From positions 1,558 to 16,858 of the forward strand of contig DCHN01000064.1 in the NCBI GenBank assembly GCA_002315995.1: a DNA stretch of 15,301 nucleotides, written 5' to 3'. Of this stretch, positions 7,016-13,669 are shown piece by piece (the stretch's first letter is position 1; every line of letters starts with the position of its first letter). This DNA comes from Bacteroidales bacterium UBA1751 (GTDB taxonomy: Bacteria; Bacteroidota; Bacteroidia; Bacteroidales; UBA932). The position numbers were made by a program, and so were the translations under genes. The notes below the pieces were generated by a model, which saw only the letters and a program-made list of their open reading frames with translations, was not told the origin of the DNA and ran no database searches.

Positions 7016-9103
7016 CTAGAGGTTGCTCAGAGCCCAGGCGTATATGAGGAAGTTGCGGTCAGATTTCCACGCCTTCTTATAGAGTTCACGAACGGTGGTA
7101 AGCCACGCTTTGCTGCGCTGGCCATCATCGCTCCTGCCCACCTCATTGGTGCCGCCTGCCTTGTAGTACATCTCGCGTGTAGTACTGCAGATGCGGGCAA
7201 AACGGCCGGTATTAACCGCCAAATCGTCGTGAGTCATTGTGGTGTAGAACTCAAGCTGCTCATCGGTAGGGTGGGCATTGGCAGATTTCCACTTCGCCTC
7301 ATCGGCTACATACACTGTAACGCCATCTTTGAAGAGGTAAGGGTAGTATTCTCCCTTTACATACATATCTTCAAACACCACCCCGCTTACAGGGAACTGT
7401 GTTCCGCTCTGCCAGGTGATATATTTGCGAACCTTCTCAACATCCTCGTAACTGATCTCACCCTTTACATCGTAAACGGCATTGATTATCCATCTTGCAA
7501 GCTTGCGCGCATCGGGGTTGAGCATATATACAAGACCTCTCTTCTGAACACCCGCCTTAACGTCAACTCCTGTATAATACTCCCACAACTGAACCGGATA
7601 TCCCTCCCAGCCTGGAATGGAGTCGTTGGTGGATAGCAGTTTGCCAGCCATATATGCCGCCTTTAAGCTCTTGCTGCAACGCTGCGCAACTACATCCAGC
7701 GAATCACGCATATAGTTGCCTCTTATATCTGTTTTGAAAACCCTGTTTTTCTTTACAGGAATGAATGAACTGTCGAGAACTGTTCCGTTGCGGTCAAGAA
7801 GTGAAATGGAGATGCCTTTTGTATTGACTTTCATATCAAGGGCACTTATTGTTCTGCCACCCTCTGTGAAACGGTACTCTATATAATTACGGTTGAAAGA
7901 GAGTGTGTCGTTCATTCCCTGGCCACGCTCGTTGTCGGAAGATGAGGTCTGCAGATACACCGTTCCGCAGGTTGAACTTGAAACCACCTTACCGTTGAAG
8001 AGAGAGGCGCTACGCACATATATGTGGTTGTTTCCTGCCAAGGCAAGGTCAACGCCAAGTTCATCGAAGAGTTCGTACCATCTCTCGTACTGGCTTGTTT
8101 TGCCATCAATTCCGTTGAACCACTGGTAGTGCTCGCATACTATTATGAAGTCAGGCTTGTTGTCTCCCTTGCGGGCACTCTCAACCACGCTCTTCACCCA
8201 TTTCTGAGCGGCAAGCAGACCATCGTCAGAACGCATTGATTCGTTGTTGAGCATAATGAAGAGAGCATTCCCGTAGCGGAAGTGGTAGCATACGCCCATC
8301 TCTCCCTCGTATCCATTCTCAGGAGCGTATGTCATATTGCGGAAGTATTGGTTGCTCAGTTCGTATGTGCGGCTCATATTGTCGTGGTTGCCGTTCACTC
8401 CTGCCCACATATACCTCTTGAAGGCACTCTCCTTATACATTCTCTCCCAGAAAGAGTAGCTGCCACCCCATGCGCAGATATCGCCCAAATGAAGCACCCA
8501 ATCAATGCTGCCGTCATGCTTTTCCACTTGCGATAGCATATTCATTGCGCTCTCAAGCCTTGCCGGAAGCGGGGTGTATGAGTGAAAGTCAGATATGATG
8601 CAGCAGGACCACTCCTCTGCTCCTGCGGTTTTGAATGTATGAACATCGTTCATCATATCCTCGAAGTCCTTGCGGGCCACTCCTCTCATTGGATCCTTGC
8701 AGATTACATACTTGTACTCAGTGTCAGGCTCAAGAGCGTTGATCTGCGCCCCGCATTTAACAAAGCGAGCGCTCTCATTGAAAACTGTACCATCGGCCTT
8801 TTTGGATGAGCGGCCGTCAAAAACGGTACACTGCTCCTGCTGCTGCGGCAGCACTTTTTTGGCGTGGCGCCACCTTCTATCGCCCGAGTGGGTGTAGAGA
8901 AGATACGTGTCATTGTTATTGGCGGCCCAGCTGATGCGCATTTGGGTTGATGCGTCCTCTCCGGGTGCGGTGTTGATGCAGCTTATTTGCGCTGTTGCAG
9001 CCATTTCCGTGCTCTTGTCCTGAGCATCTGCAGTGTATGCTGTTATAGCAAAAAGCAGCGCACACAGCGCTGCTTTAAATATATTAAGTCTCATAAAGCT
9101 CAT
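7016..9103 (-). CDS. Exported calcineurin-like metallophosphoesterase with purple-acid-phosphatase-like layout
   Basis: A phosphatase or phosphodiesterase of 695 residues, exported by a Sec signal peptide (residues 1-27, cleavage after ADA). About 35-155 look like the Fn3-like N-terminal domain of purple acid phosphatases, ending in LEPDTEYKYVI. The catalytic domain spans about 160-400: ISDFHS (Asp172, His174), LHLGDICAWG (Asp208), GNHD (Asn239, His240, Asp241), CEHYQW (His325) and GNNHIYVR (His360). The last motif is normally GHxH; the first His is Asn358 here. The final 240 residues (about 455-695) carry no motif I know. The ATG at 9103 overlaps the upstream TAA by one base (TAATG), favouring coupled translation; an internal ATG at 9094 would also leave a good signal peptide. 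No lipobox, so probably periplasmic or secreted. Substrate unknown. Confidence 0.9.
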   Translation of the reverse strand: MSFMRLNIFKAALCALLFAITAYTADAQDKSTEMAATAQISCINTAPGEDASTQMRISWAANNNDTYLLYTHSGDRRWRHAKKVLPQQQEQCTVFDGRSSKKADGTVFNESARFVKCGAQINALEPDTEYKYVICKDPMRGVARKDFEDMMNDVHTFKTAGAEEWSCCIISDFHSYTPLPARLESAMNMLSQVEKHDGSIDWVLHLGDICAWGGSYSFWERMYKESAFKRYMWAGVNGNHDNMSRTYELSNQYFRNMTYAPENGYEGEMGVCYHFRYGNALFIMLNNESMRSDDGLLAAQKWVKSVVESARKGDNKPDFIIVCEHYQWFNGIDGKTSQYERWYELFDELGVDLALAGNNHIYVRSASLFNGKVVSSSTCGTVYLQTSSSDNERGQGMNDTLSFNRNYIEYRFTEGGRTISALDMKVNTKGISISLLDRNGTVLDSSFIPVKKNRVFKTDIRGNYMRDSLDVVAQRCSKSLKAAYMAGKLLSTNDSIPGWEGYPVQLWEYYTGVDVKAGVQKRGLVYMLNPDARKLARWIINAVYDVKGEISYEDVEKVRKYITWQSGTQFPVSGVVFEDMYVKGEYYPYLFKDGVTVYVADEAKWKSANAHPTDEQLEFYTTMTHDDLAVNTGRFARICSTTREMYYKAGGTNEVGRSDDGQRSKAWLTTVRELYKKAWKSDRNFLIYAWALSNL

Positions 9104-10464
9104 TAGAGTTTGGTATACTCAATTGTCATATCCTCGTCCCAGCATGGGTAGAAGAGGTTTCCGCCTCTCCACTCAACCTCACCGCGCTGGAAGTCAACTG
9201 TCTCGCTTCTTGGGAAGGTCTTCTCAGGAGAGAGTGCACAGCCATAGTCGCTGTTTACAATCATACGGTATGTTGTGTAACCGCCGAGGAAGAAGTATTT
9301 TGAATCCTCATCCCAGCCGTAGCTCCTTACTGAAGCGCTCTGGTCAACAGGAACCCAGCCTATGCCCTCGTAGTAAACCTCGCACCAGTCGTGCAGGCCC
9401 CAGCCGTCGGGATCGGTTGTAAGACCGCTCTGCCAGTGGCAAGGAATGCCTTTGATACGAAGAAGGGTCATAAGAAGAAGGGTAACCTGACCGCAATCGC
9501 CGTGCTTCTGGTCGAGAACGTATTCAGGAATGTTCTCAATTGTAGAGTACTCTCTTGCACCGGCCCAAGGATACTGTGACCTTATCCAGGTGAAGATAAC
9601 CTTTGTCTGCTCGTATGGGTTGCTGATACCTGCTGTAAGGGAGTCTGCAAGGTTACGCATTCTTTCTGAGAAGATGATGTGTTTCTCACGCTCCTTTGTA
9701 TTCTCCTTGTAAAGTTCTGTTGTGGTATCGTAAGGCTTTACCATATCTGCTGTAATCTTGTTCCACTCAGGGCAAGATGTGAACTCGAACTCAATGAAGA
9801 ACTCGGTTGGCTGGCCTGCAACGGCCTCTTTCTCCATATAAACTGTGCTGTGAGGGCACTCTGGATCAGAGAACTGATAATTCTCCTGACTTGCTCCAAG
9901 GAACTTCACATCCTTCTGACGAGGAACGTCTGTTCTTGGGTAAGGGAGCCAGCAGCGTACCATTTCACCAGCAGGTACTGAGTCTGCCTTTACGCTCAGA
10001 GAGTATTTGCACTTCATCTTTACGCCTGTTGCAATAGGATTGCCGGTTGCCTTAACCTCCTCAATGATGCTCTTCACCATCTCCATCTCCTTGGCCATGC
10101 CTGGAGATTTTACGTAGTTGTTCATGAAGCGGGTACAGGTATCGCCAGGATACTGAATCTCATTCTTTATGGCAGCGCACTGAGGGTCGAGCCTGAAGAG
10201 ATTGGCTGCCGCTTTTCTGAAGTACTTGAGTTCTCCGTTAATCTCCATTGACTCAAGGGCTTTGCTTGCGGTCCAGTTGTCAATCTGCTCATCGGTTACA
10301 TCAGGAATATACTTCTGAATATACTCCTTTACCTGCTCGCGTGTCCAGCAGAAATCACCGTTTATACGGTATGCCAAATCCTCTTCCCAACTGTATGGCT
10401 TAGGCTGCTCTTTGCATCCTGCAAACAGCAGAAGGGCAAGTGAAATGATAATTAGTTTTTTCAT
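9103..10464 (-). CDS. Transglutaminase-like domain lipoprotein
   Basis: A 453-residue lipoprotein (lipobox FAGC, Cys17) with a transglutaminase-like papain-fold domain in its C-terminal half. The catalytic triad is readable: Cys324 in HGDCGQ, His358 in LHDWCEVY and Asp374 in WVPVDQSA. The spacing and the aromatic residues around each fit bacterial transglutaminase-core proteins. Residues 18 to about 130 are helical and charged. About 150-250 look beta-rich (a Ca2+/Ig-like layout often found before this core), with RCWLPYPR. In bacteria these enzymes are more often peptidases or amidases than cross-linkers, so a protease or peptide-processing role at the envelope is the inference. It sits 27 bp after the BACON gene and overlaps the metallophosphoesterase gene by 1 bp, so the three probably share one mRNA. 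Confidence 0.89.
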   Translation of the reverse strand: MKKLIIISLALLLFAGCKEQPKPYSWEEDLAYRINGDFCWTREQVKEYIQKYIPDVTDEQIDNWTASKALESMEINGELKYFRKAAANLFRLDPQCAAIKNEIQYPGDTCTRFMNNYVKSPGMAKEMEMVKSIIEEVKATGNPIATGVKMKCKYSLSVKADSVPAGEMVRCWLPYPRTDVPRQKDVKFLGASQENYQFSDPECPHSTVYMEKEAVAGQPTEFFIEFEFTSCPEWNKITADMVKPYDTTTELYKENTKEREKHIIFSERMRNLADSLTAGISNPYEQTKVIFTWIRSQYPWAGAREYSTIENIPEYVLDQKHGDCGQVTLLLMTLLRIKGIPCHWQSGLTTDPDGWGLHDWCEVYYEGIGWVPVDQSASVRSYGWDEDSKYFFLGGYTTYRMIVNSDYGCALSPEKTFPRSETVDFQRGEVEWRGGNLFYPCWDEDMTIEYTKL

Positions 10465-10491
10465 AGGTCTATAGGATAATATTTTAGATTA

Positions 10492-10887
10492 TTATTTGCT
10501 CTTTGATTTCATTTCATCCTCGCCAAACTGGCTTATGCTTACAACAACAGGTGAAACCTCTTCAAGAGTGGATGCGGGGCTTATGGTTATTTTGCCTATT
10601 CTGCCGGTGATATCGGAATTTTTGTAAACGTTTACCGTTATAGTCTTTGATCCTGAGCCCGATGCAGGTGATGGAACAAGCCACTCGCTGTTGCTCTCAA
10701 TTTCCCAGCTTATGTTTGAAGTGATGCCAACCTGAACCATGCCTCCTGCGCTGTAAACGCCGGTGACTACAGTAGGGTCGGCTTTCAAAACAGGTGTGGA
10801 CTCTTTATTCTCCTTTGAGCAGCCAGTCAATGAAAGCATCAGGGAACACAATGCCGCCAATGCAAATAAATAACCTCTTGATTTCAT
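10492..10887 (-). CDS. Small BACON-domain lipoprotein
   Basis: A 131-residue protein with a lipoprotein signal (LTGC, Cys23) followed by one BACON-like domain at about 40-122. The features are the opening ADPTVV, the core ISWEIESNSEWLVPSPASGSG, TVNVYKNSD, GRIGKITIS and the end VVVSISQFGED. The W..E/S..WL..SP pattern and the terminal SISQ are typical of BACON (Bacteroidetes-Associated Carbohydrate-binding Often N-terminal) domains. In larger proteins BACON domains serve as spacers or glycan-binding modules next to enzymes. Here the domain stands alone, so it may be an accessory surface or periplasmic partner of the transglutaminase-like and phosphatase proteins encoded after it (inference). 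A promoter-like box lies 23 bp upstream. Confidence 0.85.
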   Translation of the reverse strand: MKSRGYLFALAALCSLMLSLTGCSKENKESTPVLKADPTVVTGVYSAGGMVQVGITSNISWEIESNSEWLVPSPASGSGSKTITVNVYKNSDITGRIGKITISPASTLEEVSPVVVSISQFGEDEMKSKSK

Positions 10888-10909
10888 GCTATAAAAAATT
10901 TTTACAAAC

Positions 10910-10917
10910 CAAAGATA
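10910..10917 (-). promoter_or_regulatory. Bacteroidetes-type -7 box (TATCTTTG) before the BACON gene
   Basis: Read on the minus strand, TATCTTTG matches TAnnTTTG, 23 bp before the ATG at 10887 and inside the 37-bp gap after the PTP gene. No clear -33 TTG is seen at the usual distance. It could give the BACON-transglutaminase-phosphoesterase genes their own transcript besides read-through from upstream. Confidence 0.45.
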
Positions 10918-10924
10918 ATGATTT

Positions 10925-13537
10925 TTATTGAAGCATTGCGTTTCTGAATTCAGTTATCTGAGCATCAGTTATACCGTAGTCAAGGAGAATGTTGTAGGCT
11001 TTCTCCTGGAATGTGGAGCCCTTGCTGTAATTGTTGATATAGTTGAGACCATCTTTTCCGAGCGCATGGCCTTGACCTGTTCTTGTCCTTAATCCTACAA
11101 CGCTGAATGAAGTGAGCTCGAAGTCAATAGAGCAATCTTTTGGTGATACTCCAAGAACAGCCGCCAACAGTATGCTTACATAACCGGTACGATCTGCACC
11201 GGACCAGCAGTGGATATATGTTGCCTTGCCGCTGTTTATGGCAGCAAGAATCTTTGTAAAGATATTGGTCATATTTGTCTTGGCGTTGGAGCTGGTTGTG
11301 TAGAAACTGCTGATGTTGCCGGTAAAATTGCCTTTCACGTATTCCACACCGTATGAACCGTTGAAAGCATTGTATGCATATTCGCTTCCATCTGAGCCGG
11401 GAGTTCCTGACGTAGTGCCTTCACGCAGGTCAATATCAAGGCCAATATTCATATAACCGGTAAGATACTCCTTCTCTGATGTTGTTGTAGCATCCATAGT
11501 TGTACCGCGGAATAGGACTCCATACTTGAGCGTCTTGCCATTGGTTGTCTTGAGACCACCAAAATCACGGCAGTTGTTTGCGTGTCCTCTTCCATACGTA
11601 CCACTTACTTTAATCATGCGGCGGCGGCCTTCTGTTGAGAAGTTGCCTGTTGTTACTGTAGTTGAAGAGGCAGTAACCTTATAATAGTAGGTCTTGTTTG
11701 GAATTAGATTGTAAATCTCAACGGAGTTGCCAGAAGTTGTTGTTGACATCTCAAGCTCTGTCATTGTTGAGTTGTTGTAAACATATACGGTCCTGGTTCC
11801 GCTTGCGCTGCTTGTCCACGAGAGAGAAACTGGTGCAGGAGCATCCAAGCGGTTTGTTGATGACTGGCTGCTTGAGTAGGTTTCAACTACGGTCTTTGAG
11901 GTGTAGTTGTCATCTGTATAAGATGTGGTTGCATCATCAAAATAAGCTTTTACTTTTGAGTTCTCAAGGTTGAAAGCGCCCTCTATTGAGACTGTAAGTG
12001 AATAACTTACGGTTTCAGCTCTATAGGTTGTATTTTCCGGTGCTGAGGCGGTAATGGTTGCATAGCCTGCACCTTGTATTGTAACTTCTCCTGTTGTGGA
12101 GACTGTAGCTACTGAGTTACTGCTTGATGTGTAAGTAACACCATCTGTAACTCCGCTCAGGGTATTGGTGAATGGAGCGTCTGTTGTATATTTTGCAACA
12201 GCAGATTCAGCAAAGGTGAGATTCCTTGCGGTTTTTGACGAGCCTTCAAGAAGATAAAGAGAGAGTGAACTTGAATTTGAACTGCTGTATTGGAATTTAT
12301 CATTAGATGGACTGTACCTGAAATTATATGTGGTACTGCTCGGCTTATTGGTGAAGGAGGCTGTTCCACTTGACATTGTACCTGTATGGAGGTATTTGTC
12401 GTTTTGGCTGGAGTTGAAAGTGATTGTGCCGCTGCTACTATATACGTAACCCTCTGATGTCTTTAAGAAATATTTTCCGCTGTTGGCAGTGATTTCAACT
12501 TCAGCCTCTTTCAGGGCGTCTGTGGCTTCAATTTTATCATTTGCAATTGTTACCAGGGTGCGGTAGCTGCTTTTTGTGTTGGCATTGAAGGCATAATACT
12601 CTGATCCATCTGCAGCAACAATAAGATATGTTCCATTTACAATTTCATTGCCGGCAACTTTAACATAGTATTTTGCTCCAACTGCTTTGCGGGTAACGTT
12701 TCCGCCAACTGTGAGGTCAAGGGCAATGTTCTTGAATTCATTGGCAGAGAAGGTGGTTGCCTTGCCTATTGTCTTCGTGTAGATGTATTTGTCGGTGGTT
12801 ACTTCAACACTTGAAATGTTCTTTTTTCCTGGGAGGGAGATGAAATACGCATAGAAGGTTCCCTTGTTGGCGCTTCCCTCTTCACCGTATGATAGGGTGA
12901 TTTCTGTTGAACCGCTCTCGGTATTGAACTCGGCGCTCTTGCTCTCAAAATCAATTTTGTCAAGAGATGTTGAGCCTGTGAGCTTGTCGGTTGAGGTAAT
13001 CTTTACCGACATTACCTTCTCGCCCTCCATATTGGTTATGGCAAGTCTTGAGAGTGCAACTGGGCGTGAGAAGAACAAAAAGAGATCCTCCTGTGGTTCC
13101 GAAAAGGTGTTGCCGCTGTTGCCTATGAGAAAGTCTGCTTTTGGGTCAATGAGGCAATCATTGTCAGGCTTCTGAAGCTCCGGTACAACAAAGGTGGTGC
13201 CGTCGCTGCTTTGTGCAACCAAGCCGCCATAACTGTAGGTTTCAGCTTTTTTGGTATTGAATGTAGCCTTGAATGTGGCATGCTCGTAGTCGGTATCATC
13301 TACAATAATCTGGCAGTTTGTTCCTGCCGTAGTGTTTTCGTAGAGATATACATCCTCATTGCTGGTATTTCTCCAACTTGGGAATACCTTGACAAGAAGA
13401 GCTGTTTTTGTACCACCTTCAAAATTTGCGTTGAAGGTCACGGAGTGCTCTCCGGTAGAGGCCTCCTTGCTCAGTTGGTCATTCTGGCAGGAGATTGCGC
13501 CAATCAAAGCCAGAGCGCAGATAATGAATTTTTTCAT
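10925..13537 (-). CDS. Large Ig-like lipoprotein with a C-terminal tyrosine-phosphatase (CX5R) domain
   Basis: An 870-residue lipoprotein (AISC, Cys17). In order: an N-terminal region of about 25-285 resembling fimbrillin-like surface proteins (GGTKTALL, FFSRPVALSRLAITN, GTFYAYFISLPG, ANEFKNIALDL); a beta-rich module at about 290-432 ending LSLYLLEGSS; a Big_2-type Ig-like domain at about 437-516 (TYTSSSNSVATVS, GYATITASAP); an Fn3-like domain at about 565-645 (IPNKTYYYKVTA); then a phosphatase domain at 645-870. The last has NCRDFGGL (Arg657) and the P-loop HCWSGADRTG (Cys777, Arg783), matching the bacterial Tyr/Ser phosphatase family (Y_phosphatase3-like, relatives LipA and MptpB). Those usually read GKDR in the loop; here it is GADR. 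All key catalytic residues of the P-loop are present, so activity is likely. The protein target or phosphate ester is unknown. It shares residues 1-516 in layout with the next gene upstream. Confidence 0.87.
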   Translation of the reverse strand: MKKFIICALALIGAISCQNDQLSKEASTGEHSVTFNANFEGGTKTALLVKVFPSWRNTSNEDVYLYENTTAGTNCQIIVDDTDYEHATFKATFNTKKAETYSYGGLVAQSSDGTTFVVPELQKPDNDCLIDPKADFLIGNSGNTFSEPQEDLFLFFSRPVALSRLAITNMEGEKVMSVKITSTDKLTGSTSLDKIDFESKSAEFNTESGSTEITLSYGEEGSANKGTFYAYFISLPGKKNISSVEVTTDKYIYTKTIGKATTFSANEFKNIALDLTVGGNVTRKAVGAKYYVKVAGNEIVNGTYLIVAADGSEYYAFNANTKSSYRTLVTIANDKIEATDALKEAEVEITANSGKYFLKTSEGYVYSSSGTITFNSSQNDKYLHTGTMSSGTASFTNKPSSTTYNFRYSPSNDKFQYSSSNSSSLSLYLLEGSSKTARNLTFAESAVAKYTTDAPFTNTLSGVTDGVTYTSSSNSVATVSTTGEVTIQGAGYATITASAPENTTYRAETVSYSLTVSIEGAFNLENSKVKAYFDDATTSYTDDNYTSKTVVETYSSSQSSTNRLDAPAPVSLSWTSSASGTRTVYVYNNSTMTELEMSTTTSGNSVEIYNLIPNKTYYYKVTASSTTVTTGNFSTEGRRRMIKVSGTYGRGHANNCRDFGGLKTTNGKTLKYGVLFRGTTMDATTTSEKEYLTGYMNIGLDIDLREGTTSGTPGSDGSEYAYNAFNGSYGVEYVKGNFTGNISSFYTTSSNAKTNMTNIFTKILAAINSGKATYIHCWSGADRTGYVSILLAAVLGVSPKDCSIDFELTSFSVVGLRTRTGQGHALGKDGLNYINNYSKGSTFQEKAYNILLDYGITDAQITEFRNAMLQ

Positions 13538-13565
13538 GAAATTTTGGATTTTGTTCCGCTATTAC

Positions 13566-13577
13566 TTCAGCGCTGAA
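13566..13577. repeat. 12-bp perfect palindrome in the PTP gene leader
   Basis: TTCAGCGCTGAA is self-complementary and lies 29-40 bp before the ATG at 13537. It could be an operator half-site pair or part of an RNA structure. It shares TTCAGC/GCTGAA with the neighbouring terminator arms, so alternative pairing is possible. It may equally be chance. Confidence 0.35.
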
Positions 13578-13593
13578 TTTTTAAGATTATTAT

Positions 13594-13633
13594 AATACAA
13601 GGCTGAATCTACTTTAGATTTCAGCCTTGTATT
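13594..13633 (-). terminator. Hairpin terminator after the partial Ig-like gene
   Basis: A 14-bp perfect stem (13620-13633 with 13594-13607) continues past one bulged base into 4 more pairs (TCTA/TAGA) and closes with a 3-nt loop. It begins 37 bp after the TAA at 13670. The following minus-strand bases are A/T rich (ATAATAATC) rather than a pure U-run. It separates the two paralogous genes transcriptionally. Confidence 0.75.
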
Positions 13634-13669
13634 GTAAATAAATATTAAACTAATAGTAAAATTGGGGTT

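Noticed and set aside
10465..10491. Separate promoter for the transglutaminase-like gene
   Set aside because: The 27-bp gap has no TAnnTTTG match, and the spacing fits co-transcription with the BACON gene.
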